Below, in pieces: positions 45,784 through 55,390 of a stretch of 64,000 bases of DNA (position 1 is the stretch's first letter; each line of letters starts with the position of its first letter). This DNA is from Flammeovirga yaeyamensis (GTDB lineage: Bacteria; Bacteroidota; Bacteroidia; Cytophagales; Flammeovirgaceae): contig NZ_CP076132.1 of NCBI RefSeq assembly GCF_018736045.1, positions 2,527,501-2,591,500 of the forward strand, written 5' to 3'. A model generated the notes under the pieces. That model made no database searches. It saw nothing but the letters and a program-made list of their open reading frames with translations, and was not told where the DNA came from. The position numbers and the translations under genes were made by a program.

Positions 45784-47586
45784 ATGAAAGGTTTTTTAAA
45801 AACTACCCTTGCAGTTATAGTAGGCGTATTTATTTCTTCCGCAATTATTTTCTTGTTTTCAGCAATGATGTTTGGGGCGATTATAGCAGCTTCAAGCAAA
45901 AGTGAACCGTCTAAAATTGACCCTAATTCAGTATTAGTTCTCGATATTTCAAAAAGCTTTAAAGAAATCGGTGAAACTGATCCATTCGAAAAATTTAATT
46001 CGAGTTATTTTCCATCAAATTCGGCAATAGGAATACATGATTTTGTTGATGTAATCGATAAAGCAGCAAAAGACGACAATATTTCTGGTATCTATTTAAA
46101 AGGAGGTACTTTTGGTGGATCAATGCCAATGGCAATTGAAGTTAGAGAAGCATTAGAAGAGTTTAAGTCGAACGATAAATTTGTATGGGCTTATGCGGAT
46201 GGTATTTCAGAAGCTGGTTATTATGTGATTTCAGAATCAGACAAAATCTTTTTGAATCCTCATGGAGGGTTAGAATTTAATGGTTTGTCGTCTGAAATAA
46301 TGTACTATAAAAAGTTCTTCGAGAAAATTGGGGTTGAACCTGAAGTATTCAGAGTTGGGAAATATAAATCAGCAGTTGAGCCATTCTTAACTGATAAAAT
46401 GAGTGATGCTAACAGAGAACAAATCACTTCTTATCTGAATAACTTATATAATCATTATTTGGAAGGTGTTGCAGCTTCTAGAGGTTTAGGACTTGATGAG
46501 ATTAGAGATATTTCTAACAACATGAAAATCCGTAACGCTAAAGACGCTCTTCATTACAAGTTTGTAGATGAGTTGGTTTACGTAGATCAAGTAAAAGAAT
46601 ATTTAGCTGAAAAGTTTGAATTGGAAAGTTTCTCTGATGTTAATACTGTAGGTTACTCAAAGTATAAGGATGCATTAGATGCTAGACCAAGAAGAAGAGG
46701 AGAAGGTAAAATTGCTATTTTATCGGCTGAGGGTGAGATTATCTACGGTAAGAAAGAAAGTGGTCAAACAGCTATTAGCAATAAAGATTTGATCGAGAAT
46801 ATTAATGATTTGGCTGAAGATGATGATGTAAGTGCTGTTGTTTTAAGAGTGAACTCACCTGGAGGAAGTGCATTATCATCGGATCTCATTTGGAGAGCTA
46901 TCGAAAAATTAAAAGAAAAGAAACCTGTAGTGGCTTCAATGTCAACTTATGCAGCATCAGGTGGATACTATATTTCAGCGGGTTGTGATAAAATTATCGC
47001 TTACCCTAACACTATTACAGGTTCTATAGGTATTTTCGGTTTAGCTTTTAATCCATCAGAATTAGTTAATAAGAAATTAGGCTTACAAACTTATGCAGTG
47101 TCTACTGGTAAGTTTTCTAACTTTCAGTCTGTTTTGGATGATTTCTCTGAAGAAGATAGACAAATTATTCAAGCAAGTGTAGAAGAAGGGTATGAAACAT
47201 TTACTTCTAAAGTAGCACAAGGTAGAAAAATGAAAGTCGAAGACATTCTTAAAATCGCACAAGGTCGTGTTTGGACTGGTGAACAAGCAAAAGAAGTGGG
47301 TTTAGTAGATGAACTAGGAGGAATTGATAAAGCCATTGAAATGGCTGCTTCATTGGCTGAATTGGAGAATGATGATTATCAAATAGAACATTTCCCTGGT
47401 GAAAAAGACTTTTTACAAGAATTCTTGACGAATTTAGATAATTCAGCTAAAGCAAGAGTGAAAACATATATGTATGGAGAGTATGCGACATACATGGATA
47501 AAACCTTTAAGTGGATGAATTCTATGAAAGGAGTTCAAGCATCCATACCTTATTATCAAGAGATCGAAGGATTCGAAAGACCATAG
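45784..47586 (+). CDS. sppA: Signal peptide peptidase SppA, 67K type
   Basis: A 600-residue inner-membrane protease that degrades cleaved signal peptides. The N-terminal helix MKGFLKTTLAVIVGVFISSA anchors it. Two tandem S49/Clp-like domains follow; the catalytic dyad is split between them: K195 in VGKYKSAVEPF (first domain) and S392 in STYAASGGYYIS (second domain), as in the tetrameric E. coli enzyme (K209/S409). Length is typical of the long SppA form. Monocistronic, with a terminator just downstream. Confidence 0.95.
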   Translation: MKGFLKTTLAVIVGVFISSAIIFLFSAMMFGAIIAASSKSEPSKIDPNSVLVLDISKSFKEIGETDPFEKFNSSYFPSNSAIGIHDFVDVIDKAAKDDNISGIYLKGGTFGGSMPMAIEVREALEEFKSNDKFVWAYADGISEAGYYVISESDKIFLNPHGGLEFNGLSSEIMYYKKFFEKIGVEPEVFRVGKYKSAVEPFLTDKMSDANREQITSYLNNLYNHYLEGVAASRGLGLDEIRDISNNMKIRNAKDALHYKFVDELVYVDQVKEYLAEKFELESFSDVNTVGYSKYKDALDARPRRRGEGKIAILSAEGEIIYGKKESGQTAISNKDLIENINDLAEDDDVSAVVLRVNSPGGSALSSDLIWRAIEKLKEKKPVVASMSTYAASGGYYISAGCDKIIAYPNTITGSIGIFGLAFNPSELVNKKLGLQTYAVSTGKFSNFQSVLDDFSEEDRQIIQASVEEGYETFTSKVAQGRKMKVEDILKIAQGRVWTGEQAKEVGLVDELGGIDKAIEMAASLAELENDDYQIEHFPGEKDFLQEFLTNLDNSAKARVKTYMYGEYATYMDKTFKWMNSMKGVQASIPYYQEIEGFERP

Positions 47587-47603
47587 ATTTATTTGAATAT
47601 TAC

Positions 47604-47639
47604 AAAAAGCCTCTATCATTTGATGATAGGGGCTTTTTT
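47604..47639 (+). terminator. Intrinsic terminator of sppA
   Basis: AAAAAGCCTCTATCA (47604-47618) pairs with a right arm ending in CTTTTTT at 47633-47639. Confidence 0.8.
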
Positions 47640-47836
47640 CATTTTTTTGATATACACAATGATTTTTTGATTATCACTAAACTATCATACCGAAAATTTA
47701 GTTATTAATAAGTAACCCGTTAATTGTAACTTTCTAAGAATTTCCTTAATACATTTTACATCTTTTGCCCGGAAAGTTTCAATACATTTTTACAATGTTT
47801 ATCTTATGTATATTAAGAATACCCAACTACTATCTT

Positions 47837-48739
47837 ATGAAAGCGTTGCCCAAGAATGATCATCTTTCTCGTTTTATAGAAAGATTGTATGAAATAAAAG
47901 AGAGTAATAATAATAAAGTAACCCAAGCTGATTTAAAATCCATGGCTTTAGAAATGGGCCTGTCCGATTTGGATTGGATTCGCATGCAAGATCTTTTTTC
48001 ATCACACTTGGCAAGAGCCATAGGGTACCATAAATATAAAAATTGGGAAGATGCTATTTATGAATTAGATCAAGCACTTAGTATAAACCCCTTTAACGTA
48101 AAATGTTTATTCCTCACTGCCTCTTGTTATGCGAATAAATATTATGAGGACGAAAAGAAGGCAGATAGGGAGCAATCCATCAATTTTGCCAACAAAGCAT
48201 TAGAAATAAATCCATTGGATGAAAAGTCACTTCAGTTATTAAGCTCATTAAAAAAAGAAGCAAGGCAAAGAAAAATCATTGAAAGAGAATCCATTAAAAC
48301 ACTTTTAGTAGCTTGTTCCTTCGGTGCAGTAATTTTCACCTCTTTGGCTTACCTTACACTATTTGATATGGTCCCCACAGTATCTGTGCCGTATACATCT
48401 GAAGTAACTCAAAACTACAGTAAAGTAAATCCAGATGTTCAATATTTTAGCCAAAATAATAAGAATGGTCACTTTTTCCATCTCACCAGTAATGTGATAA
48501 AGATTTTTGAAAAAAAGACAGCCCTAGAACTTCATGGCAAAATAATGTTTGACAAAAAGACCAATTCTATTGTTAACATCAATTGGAAAGACACAGATGA
48601 TAATGTGATTCACAATAAAGCAGTCACATCAGATCATTTAATTGACATAAAAGATTTAAATGGGAAATTTAAAATCACAGAAATAATTGATTCTGAAATA
48701 GCTAGAGATATTTCGAAAATTGAAATTGTGATGGACTAA
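47837..48739 (+). CDS. TPR-repeat single-pass membrane protein
   Basis: The start at 47837 (MKALPKNDHLSR) is preferred to 47765, because the upstream 24 residues are a poor signal and would precede a soluble domain. The first 160 residues are helical with tetratricopeptide-type repeats (KYKNWEDAIYELDQALSINPFN; SINFANKALEINPLDEKSL). A transmembrane helix follows (about 172-192, LLVACSFGAVIFTSLAYLTL), then a 110-residue beta-type domain. The topology looks like cytoplasmic TPR plus a periplasmic domain. Function unknown. Confidence 0.75.
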   Translation: MKALPKNDHLSRFIERLYEIKESNNNKVTQADLKSMALEMGLSDLDWIRMQDLFSSHLARAIGYHKYKNWEDAIYELDQALSINPFNVKCLFLTASCYANKYYEDEKKADREQSINFANKALEINPLDEKSLQLLSSLKKEARQRKIIERESIKTLLVACSFGAVIFTSLAYLTLFDMVPTVSVPYTSEVTQNYSKVNPDVQYFSQNNKNGHFFHLTSNVIKIFEKKTALELHGKIMFDKKTNSIVNINWKDTDDNVIHNKAVTSDHLIDIKDLNGKFKITEIIDSEIARDISKIEIVMD

Positions 48740-48785
48740 TTTCTCTGCCTATATACCTTAACCAATAATCAACACGTAAACAGAT

Positions 48786-48820
48786 CAGGTACTAGATGAA
48801 TTTTAGTACCTGTTTTTTTT
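48786..48820 (+). terminator. Intrinsic terminator of the TPR gene
   Basis: A 9-bp stem (48786-48794 with 48804-48812) followed by a run of T. Confidence 0.8.
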
Positions 48821-48936
48821 TGGATTAATCATATTAACTTAATTTTTGATGATGTTTTTTTCAGAAATATGAATAAATAATAAAATTAACCTTACTTTTG
48901 GGGGCATATTCAAGCAGTTGAAATCATATACGCAAA

Positions 48937-51900
48937 ATGGTACTCTTTTTTCGAGGCAATACAGATAACGTATTCGCAGTCCACGCCGGTAAGGCATTAT
49001 CTCAAGATAACTTAGAAAAACTATCTTGGTTATTCGGAAACGCTCAAATCCTTGAGCAAACTTCACTAGAAGGATGGTTTATTGGTCCACGTAAAGAAAT
49101 GTTGACTCCTTGGAGTACAAACGCGGTGGAAATTACTCAAAACATGGGTATTGAAGGTTTGATCCGTATTGAAGAATTTCTTCAAGTAGCATCGGAAAAA
49201 GCCGCTGAATTCGATCCAATGTTGCAAGCACTTTACGAAGGTTTGGATGGTTCAATTTACACTATTGATGTAAAACCAGAGCCAATTCAGCTTATCGAAG
49301 ATATTGCAGCTTACAACAAGGAGGAAGGTTTAGCTCTAAGTGAAGAGGAAGTAACTTACTTAAATGAAGTAAGTGAAAAAATGAACAGAAAGCTAACTGA
49401 CTCAGAAGTATATGGCTTCGCACAAGTGAACTCAGAACACTGTCGCCACAAAATCTTTAATGGTATTTTTGAAATTGATGGAGAAGAGAAACCTACTTCT
49501 TTATTCAAGTTAATCAAAAAGACTTCTCAAGAAGCTCCAGATAATTTAGTTTCTGCTTACTCAGATAACGTAGCCTTTATTCAAGGTCCTAAAGCAGAAC
49601 AGTTTGCTCCTAAAACTCAGGACAAACCAGATTTCTTCGAGACTTCGGAATACGAATCAGTAATTTCATTAAAAGCGGAAACACACAACTTCCCAACAAC
49701 AGTAGAGCCTTTTAACGGTGCAGCTACTGGTTCTGGCGGTGAAATTCGTGACCGTGTTGCAGGTGGTACAGGTTCTATGCCTTTAGCAGGTACTGCTGTA
49801 TATATGACTTCATACTCTCGTCTTGAAAAAGATAGAAAGTGGGAAGACGGAATGAAAGAACGTCCTTGGTTATACCAAACACCAATGGAAATCTTGATTA
49901 AAGCATCTAATGGAGCATCGGATTTTGGTAACAAATTCGGTATGCCTTTGATCGCTGGATCAGTATTGACTTTCGAGCATGAAGAATCAGACAAGAAACA
50001 CGGTTTCGATAAAGTGATTATGCTTGCAGGTGGTGTTGGTTATGCTAAAAAAAGAGACGCTCTAAAAAATACACCTGAAAAAGGTGATAAAGTGGTTGTT
50101 ATGGGTGGTGACAACTATAGAATTGGTATGGGCGGTGGCGCTGTTTCTTCAGTAGCTACTGGTGAATTCTCTAATTCTATTGAGTTGAATGCAATCCAAC
50201 GTTCCAACCCTGAAATGCAGAAACGTGTGTATAACGCAGTTCGTGCAATGGCAGAGTCTGAAGACAACCCAATTGTTTCAATTCACGATCACGGTGCAGG
50301 TGGACACTTGAACTGTCTTTCAGAATTAGTGGAAGAAACAGGTGGTAGAATTGATTTGGATAAACTTCCAGTAGGTGATCCAACTTTATCAGCAAAAGAA
50401 ATCGTAGGTAACGAATCTCAAGAAAGAATGGGATTAGTTATTAACGAAAAACATATTGATACTTTACAGAAAGTTGCAGAGCGTGAGCGTTCTCCATTCT
50501 ACGTAGTAGGTGAGACAACAGGCGATATGCAATTTACTTTTAAAGATTCAAAAACAGGAGAAGCACCAATCGATATGCCATTGGACTATATGTTTGGTAG
50601 TGCTCCTAAAACAATCTTAAAGGATACGACAATTGATCCTAACTTCTCTCAAGTAGAAACGGATGCAGTGAAGGTTCATGAGTATTTAAATGATGTACTT
50701 CAATTAGAAGCGGTAGCATCAAAAGATTGGTTAACAAACAAAGTAGACCGTTCTGTAACTGGACGTGTAGCGAAGCAACAAACGGCTGGTGAATTACAAT
50801 TGCCATTGAACAACGTTTCAGTAATGGCTTGTGATTACAGAGGTAAAGCGGGTATTGCTACTTCCATTGGACATGCTCCAGTAGCTGCTTTGATCGATCC
50901 TGCTGCAGGTTCAAGAAATGCCATCTCAGAAGCATTAACAAACATGGTTTGGGCTCCTCTAGAAGGCGGTTTAAAATCAGTTTCTCTTTCTGCAAACTGG
51001 ATGTGGCCTTGTAAGAACGAAGGTGAAGATGCTCGTTTATATAGAGCAGTGGAAGCTTGTTCTGATTTTGCTATTCAATTAGGAGTGAATATCCCAACAG
51101 GTAAGGATTCACTTTCTATGACTCAAAAATACGGTGATGAGAAAGTATATTCTCCAGGTACAGTAATTATTTCTACTGTTGGTGAAGTATCTGATCTGAA
51201 ACAAGTTGTTGAGCCAGTAGCAAAAGTAGGTAAGAAATTAATCTATGTAGACTTAGCAAAAGATGGTTATTCTTTAGGTGGATCATCATTAGCTCAAGTA
51301 TTAAATAAAGTAGGTAAGCGCGTTTCTTCAGTTCAGGATGCAGATTACTTTGCAAAAGGATTTGAAGCAATTCAGACATTAATCAAAGAGGGTAGAATCG
51401 TTTCAGGACACGACGTGTCAGCAGGTGGTTTAATCACAGCTTTACTTGAAATGACATTCCCATCTAAGAATGTAGCCTACGATATCGACATTACTGATCT
51501 TTCTCAAGAAAGCTTAGTGAATATCTTGTTCTCTGAAACGCCATCAGTAATTTTCCAAGTTGAAGACGAAAGAGCATTCTCTAAATTAGAAGATGCTGGT
51601 ATCAACTTCAAAGTAATTGGTACTGCTGTTGAAGGTGGAGCCACTAAAGTGAAGTTCCAAGACACTACTTTAGAGTTCAATACAGAAGAACTACGTGATG
51701 TATGGACGAAAACATCTTATTTATTAGATAGACAACAATCTGGCGCTGAGAATGCAAAAGAACGTTATGAGTCGTATAAGATCTCTCCTTTACATTACAC
51801 TTACCCTGAAAACTTTACAGGTCAACTTTCTGCTTATGGAATTGATGCTGATCGTAAAGAAAAATCAGGTATCAAAGCAGCCATCATTCGTGAGAAAGGT

Positions 51901-52617
51901 GTAAACGGTGATAGAGAAATGGCTTACTCTATGCACTTAGCTGGTTTTGATGTAAAAGATGTTCATATGACTGACCTAATCTCTGGTAGAGAAGATCTTT
52001 CAGATGTGAACTTCATTGTATTCGTTGGTGGATTCTCTAACTCAGACGTTTTAGGTTCTGCAAAAGGATGGGCAGGTGCTTTCCTTTACAACGAAAAAGC
52101 AAAACAAGCGTTAGACAATTTCTACGCTAGAGAAGATACACTTTCATTAGGTGTTTGTAACGGATGTCAGTTGATGATCGAACTTGGTTTAGTAACTAAA
52201 GGACATGATCAAAAACCTAAAATGTTACATAACAACTCTCACAAATTTGAATCAGGTTTCGTGAACATGGAAATCCCTGAGAATAATGCAGTGATGTTGA
52301 AATCGTTATCAAATACTCGTTTGGGTGTTTGGGTGGCACACGGTGAAGGTAAATTCGATCTTCCTTACGCAGAAGAGCAATACAATATCGTAGGTAAGTA
52401 CGGATATGAAACATACCCTGCTAACCCTAACGGTTCTGCTTTCAACACAGCCGCTTTAGCTTCAGAAGATGGTCGTCATTTAGTAATGATGCCTCACTTG
52501 GAGCGTGCGATCTTCCCTTGGAACTGGGCACACTACCCAGAAAGAAACGACGAAGTTTCTCCTTGGATCGAAGCATTTGTCAATGCTAAGAACTGGGTTG
52601 CTGAGCAAACGAAGTAA
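48937..52617 (+). CDS. purL: Phosphoribosylformylglycinamidine synthase (large, PurLQ-type)
   Basis: A 1226-residue enzyme making FGAM from FGAR, glutamine and ATP in purine synthesis. The order is the PurS-like N-terminal part, the linker, two AIR-synthase-like ATP domains (HDHGAGGHLNCLSELVEETG; AGKAG/GHAPV regions) and a C-terminal class I glutaminase with nucleophile C1074 in GVCNGCQ and the His-Glu pair near the end. Fusion of the three units in one chain is normal for proteobacterial and Bacteroidota types (about 1,200-1,300). A TACTTTTG at 48893-48900 is a candidate -7 box, without a matching -33. Followed by a terminator. Confidence 0.97.
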   Translation: MVLFFRGNTDNVFAVHAGKALSQDNLEKLSWLFGNAQILEQTSLEGWFIGPRKEMLTPWSTNAVEITQNMGIEGLIRIEEFLQVASEKAAEFDPMLQALYEGLDGSIYTIDVKPEPIQLIEDIAAYNKEEGLALSEEEVTYLNEVSEKMNRKLTDSEVYGFAQVNSEHCRHKIFNGIFEIDGEEKPTSLFKLIKKTSQEAPDNLVSAYSDNVAFIQGPKAEQFAPKTQDKPDFFETSEYESVISLKAETHNFPTTVEPFNGAATGSGGEIRDRVAGGTGSMPLAGTAVYMTSYSRLEKDRKWEDGMKERPWLYQTPMEILIKASNGASDFGNKFGMPLIAGSVLTFEHEESDKKHGFDKVIMLAGGVGYAKKRDALKNTPEKGDKVVVMGGDNYRIGMGGGAVSSVATGEFSNSIELNAIQRSNPEMQKRVYNAVRAMAESEDNPIVSIHDHGAGGHLNCLSELVEETGGRIDLDKLPVGDPTLSAKEIVGNESQERMGLVINEKHIDTLQKVAERERSPFYVVGETTGDMQFTFKDSKTGEAPIDMPLDYMFGSAPKTILKDTTIDPNFSQVETDAVKVHEYLNDVLQLEAVASKDWLTNKVDRSVTGRVAKQQTAGELQLPLNNVSVMACDYRGKAGIATSIGHAPVAALIDPAAGSRNAISEALTNMVWAPLEGGLKSVSLSANWMWPCKNEGEDARLYRAVEACSDFAIQLGVNIPTGKDSLSMTQKYGDEKVYSPGTVIISTVGEVSDLKQVVEPVAKVGKKLIYVDLAKDGYSLGGSSLAQVLNKVGKRVSSVQDADYFAKGFEAIQTLIKEGRIVSGHDVSAGGLITALLEMTFPSKNVAYDIDITDLSQESLVNILFSETPSVIFQVEDERAFSKLEDAGINFKVIGTAVEGGATKVKFQDTTLEFNTEELRDVWTKTSYLLDRQQSGAENAKERYESYKISPLHYTYPENFTGQLSAYGIDADRKEKSGIKAAIIREKGVNGDREMAYSMHLAGFDVKDVHMTDLISGREDLSDVNFIVFVGGFSNSDVLGSAKGWAGAFLYNEKAKQALDNFYAREDTLSLGVCNGCQLMIELGLVTKGHDQKPKMLHNNSHKFESGFVNMEIPENNAVMLKSLSNTRLGVWVAHGEGKFDLPYAEEQYNIVGKYGYETYPANPNGSAFNTAALASEDGRHLVMMPHLERAIFPWNWAHYPERNDEVSPWIEAFVNAKNWVAEQTK

Positions 52618-52638
52618 TCAATAAAAATTGATATATTT

Positions 52639-52669
52639 AGCCTCCACATTAATTTGTGGAGGCTTTTTT
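52639..52669 (+). terminator. Intrinsic terminator of purL
   Basis: AGCCTCCACA (52639-52648) with TGTGGAGGCT (52655-52664) and a T-run. Confidence 0.85.
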
Positions 52670-52699
52670 AATTATAAAAACTGATAGAACACATAAAGT

Positions 52700-53299
52700 A
52701 TGAAAGGATATAAAACGGTTGATGCCTACATTAATGGATCAGAACAATGGGGTAGTGCTTTAGAGTTTCTCAGAGCCTTACTATTGGATACAGAATTGGA
52801 AGAAGGTGTAAAATGGGGAGCTCCAATTTATATGATCAAAGGAAAAAATGTTATCGGAATGGCAGCTTTTAAGCAATATGTTGGATTGTGGTTTCATCAT
52901 GGAGCATTATTGAAGGACAAACAAAAAGTATTGTACAATGCCCAAGAAGGAAAGACAAAAGGACTAAGACAATGGAGGTTTCAAAGCCTAGAAGAACTAA
53001 TTGATGCCAAAGAGGTGATCATTGATTATGTAAAAGAAGCAATTGATAATCAGAAAGCAGGAAGAGAGGTGGAAATGAGTAAGAAAACTACCACTGTTGC
53101 GTTACCCGAATTATTAATTACTGCATTGACTGAGGATCCTTCATTAAAATCATCATTTGATACATTAACTCCAGGAAAGCGAAAGGAATATGCCGAATAT
53201 ATTGAAACAGCGAAAAGAGAAGCCACTAAATTAAGCCGACTGGAGAAGATTAAACCTATGATAAAAGAAGGTGTAGGTTTAAATGATAAATATAAATAG
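52700..53299 (+). CDS. DUF1801 / YdeI-like protein
   Basis: A 199-residue protein. The first part is a DUF1801 domain (LEFLRALLLDTELEEGVKWG; GMAAFKQYVGLWFHHGALL), related in fold to iron-sulfur-chaperone-like proteins. The C-terminal helical part (about 130-199; ALTEDPSLKSSFDTLTPGKR and ETAKREATKLSRLEKI) is the YdeI/OmpD-associated motif. Function unknown, though members are widespread. It lies between purL and pirin and has no signal or membrane segments. Confidence 0.85.
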   Translation: MKGYKTVDAYINGSEQWGSALEFLRALLLDTELEEGVKWGAPIYMIKGKNVIGMAAFKQYVGLWFHHGALLKDKQKVLYNAQEGKTKGLRQWRFQSLEELIDAKEVIIDYVKEAIDNQKAGREVEMSKKTTTVALPELLITALTEDPSLKSSFDTLTPGKRKEYAEYIETAKREATKLSRLEKIKPMIKEGVGLNDKYK

Positions 53300-53308
53300 T
53301 GGTTACAA

Positions 53309-53326
53309 TATTTGTTTAAACAAATA
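53309..53326. promoter_or_regulatory. Operator candidate 1: 18-bp palindrome
   Basis: TATTTGTTTAAACAAATA is a perfect palindrome overlapping the TTTG -33 element of the pirin promoter. Contains TTGTTTAAACAA. Confidence 0.6.
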
Positions 53327-53341
53327 AAATACCTACATTTG
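53311..53341 (+). promoter_or_regulatory. Bacteroidota-type promoter of the pirin gene
   Basis: TTTG (53311-53314), 19-nt spacer and TACATTTG (53334-53341): a full match to the TTTG-N19-TAnnTTTG consensus, with a predicted leader of under 20 nt before the ATG at 53362. Confidence 0.75.
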
Positions 53342-53350
53342 TTTAAACAA
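53339..53350. promoter_or_regulatory. Operator candidate 2: TTGTTTAAACAA
   Basis: A perfect 12-bp palindrome over the -7 box and likely start point of the pirin promoter, 27 bp centre-to-centre from operator candidate 1. Binding there would block polymerase. Confidence 0.6.
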
Positions 53351-53361
53351 CTAAAAACACT

Positions 53362-54369
53362 ATGAAAAAGATACATCAAATAGTAAGTATAGGGGCACAG
53401 TGGCCAACATTAGATCCATTTTTATTTACAGCACATCATAAGGAGGTATATCCTAAAGGGAATGACGATATGAGTATATCAGTTTCTCTAGAGGGTAGAA
53501 ATGTAGGAAGCGATTTTTCAAGTAAAGATGGGTGGAGTATGTATCATGGACGAAAGATTCCTGGTTTTCCGTATCATCCACATAGAGGTTTTGAAACAAT
53601 TACGGTAGTGGAAGAAGGATTTGCAGATCACTCGGATTCTTTAGGGGCTTATGGCCGTTTTGGAAATGGTGATGTACAATGGATGACTGCAGGAAAAGGT
53701 GTACAGCATTCCGAGATGTTCCCATTGTTAGCTACTGATAAGGAAAATCCGTTAGAGTTATTTCAGATTTGGTTAAACCTCCCTGCTAAGAGCAAAATGG
53801 TAGCTCCTGATTATAAGATGCTTTGGTCAGAAGATATTCCAATTGTTAAAGAAAACGATGATAAAGTTTCTGTAAAAGTGATTGCAGGACAATACAAAGA
53901 AACGATTCCTTTGGGAACAACAAACGACTCTTGGGCAAGTGTTAAGGAGAATAATGTAGGTGTTTGGAAAATTCATTTAGCATCTCATACCACTTATCAA
54001 TTACCTTCTACAGAGGAAGGAACTAACAGGACTTTGTATTTCTACAGAGGTGAAGAAGTACAAATTGAAGATCAATTGATTACAAAGAATTCTTGTATTC
54101 ATGTAAGTGAAAATGAGGTAATTACTATAAGTACTAATCAATCGGAAGCGTATATTTTGGTATTACAAGGGAAACCAATAAATGAACCTGTGGCTCAACA
54201 CGGACCTTTTGTAATGAATACAAAAGAAGAATTACAAGATGCGTTTAGCGATTACCAACGTACAGAATTTGGTGGGTGGCCTTGGGAAGAAAAAGAAAAG
54301 GTACATGAGAAGTCAAAAGGACGTTTTGCTGTTTATCCTGACGGAAAATTGGAAGAAAAGAGTAAATAA
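53362..54369 (+). CDS. Pirin family protein
   Basis: A 335-residue double cupin protein. The N-terminal cupin holds the pirin block FPYHPHRGFETITVVEEGFADHSDSLG, whose histidines and glutamate bind a metal; the second cupin follows (about 190-290). It starts with MKKIHQIVSIGAQWPTLDPF. Some bacterial pirins are quercetinases, others regulate enzymes; which applies is unknown. A promoter with two palindromic operators lies in front, indicating control by a repressor that is not encoded here. Confidence 0.9.
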   Translation: MKKIHQIVSIGAQWPTLDPFLFTAHHKEVYPKGNDDMSISVSLEGRNVGSDFSSKDGWSMYHGRKIPGFPYHPHRGFETITVVEEGFADHSDSLGAYGRFGNGDVQWMTAGKGVQHSEMFPLLATDKENPLELFQIWLNLPAKSKMVAPDYKMLWSEDIPIVKENDDKVSVKVIAGQYKETIPLGTTNDSWASVKENNVGVWKIHLASHTTYQLPSTEEGTNRTLYFYRGEEVQIEDQLITKNSCIHVSENEVITISTNQSEAYILVLQGKPINEPVAQHGPFVMNTKEELQDAFSDYQRTEFGGWPWEEKEKVHEKSKGRFAVYPDGKLEEKSK

Positions 54370-54380
54370 TTGTATTAAAA

Positions 54381-54414
54381 TTTGTCAATAAGACCTAGTT
54401 AATTGTTATTTTTG
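54381..54414 (+). promoter_or_regulatory. Bacteroidota-type promoter of the lipoprotein gene at 54436
   Basis: TTTG (54381-54384), 22-nt spacer and TATTTTTG (54407-54414), with a leader of roughly 15 nt. Confidence 0.6.
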
Positions 54415-54435
54415 TAGAACATCAAATTTTTTAAG

Positions 54436-55308
54436 ATGAAACTGCAAAATATACTTATAGCAATATTCTTTTGTCTTTTCATATGCTCGTGTGAATTGTC
54501 AGATGATTTATCTGATGATGATTTTAGCACGTCAAACCCCAATATCAATGAGTTATTAGTAAATAACAGTAAGATAGATGGTGATGAACGATTAGTTGAT
54601 CAATCATTAGAAGCATTCAATACAGAAACCTTATTAAGTTCAGCATCAAGACAGCTTTTAACGCCTATGATCGATTTAGTAATTTCTGATGATGGTTTAA
54701 TCTATATGTATACTTTTAAAGATTACAAAGATCAGTGGGGTAATGAAATTGAAGGCCTTGTAAAAGTAACTTACAATGATTTACAGAATAAAGTAAATCG
54801 TATTGTGAATTATGAAGATCTTTATGTAAATGGAAATATATACAATAGTATTAAAATGATTGAAGGTTCTGAGAAGACCTATTTTAACGAAGAAGGAACA
54901 AAATATATCATCGAAAGATCGGAAAGAGTGCTCTTAACAAACGGTAGTGTTGATTTTGAGGACGGTAGCAGAATAGATGAACGCGAATCTTTGTGGGGAC
55001 AAGAATCTCTTTTCGAATATAAGCTACAAGATAGATCTGTTTATTGGCAATGGGAGAGAGCAGGTATTTCTTCTGGAAAAAATAGAGGAGGTTGGACATA
55101 TGCCAATGAAATAAATACTCCTTTGTTGTTAACTTCTGATTGTGTTCATTCTTTTAATGGAATTCCTACTCAAGGAATCATTGATTTTACATTTACGAAT
55201 ACAGAAGATCAAAATATATTTGCCACTTTGGATTTTGGCGATGGTTGTGACAGAAAAGCTGAATTAAAAATTTCTGGTCAAGATGAGACCTACTCAATAT
55301 ATTTTTAA
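54436..55308 (+). CDS. Surface-type hypothetical lipoprotein
   Basis: A 290-residue protein with signal MKLQNILIAIFFCLFICSC (lipobox ICSC). The cysteine is followed by ELSDDLSDDD, an acidic stretch typical of surface-export signals in Bacteroidota. The rest is rich in aspartate, tyrosine and asparagine without a recognised domain; the C-terminal part has strand-like segments (IIDFTFTNTEDQNIFATLDFG) and a cysteine pair. Its own promoter and terminator suggest single-gene expression. Function unknown. Confidence 0.75.
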   Translation: MKLQNILIAIFFCLFICSCELSDDLSDDDFSTSNPNINELLVNNSKIDGDERLVDQSLEAFNTETLLSSASRQLLTPMIDLVISDDGLIYMYTFKDYKDQWGNEIEGLVKVTYNDLQNKVNRIVNYEDLYVNGNIYNSIKMIEGSEKTYFNEEGTKYIIERSERVLLTNGSVDFEDGSRIDERESLWGQESLFEYKLQDRSVYWQWERAGISSGKNRGGWTYANEINTPLLLTSDCVHSFNGIPTQGIIDFTFTNTEDQNIFATLDFGDGCDRKAELKISGQDETYSIYF

Positions 55309-55337
55309 AAAACTACTGTCTTAAAAATCCAACTTTT

Positions 55338-55390
55338 CTCGTATCAATAACCCAAAAATTAATTTCAGGGTTTTTGATACGAGTTTTTTT
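55338..55390. terminator. Bidirectional intrinsic terminator
   Basis: Arms 55338-55353 and 55368-55383 pair (CTCGTATCAA with TTGATACGAG, plus CCC/GGG), with a T-run after the right arm; between two convergent genes. Confidence 0.8.

Noticed and set aside
49617-49994. Minus-strand open frame inside purL
   Set aside because: Antisense shadow of a conserved PurL domain; composition mirrors the purL codons.
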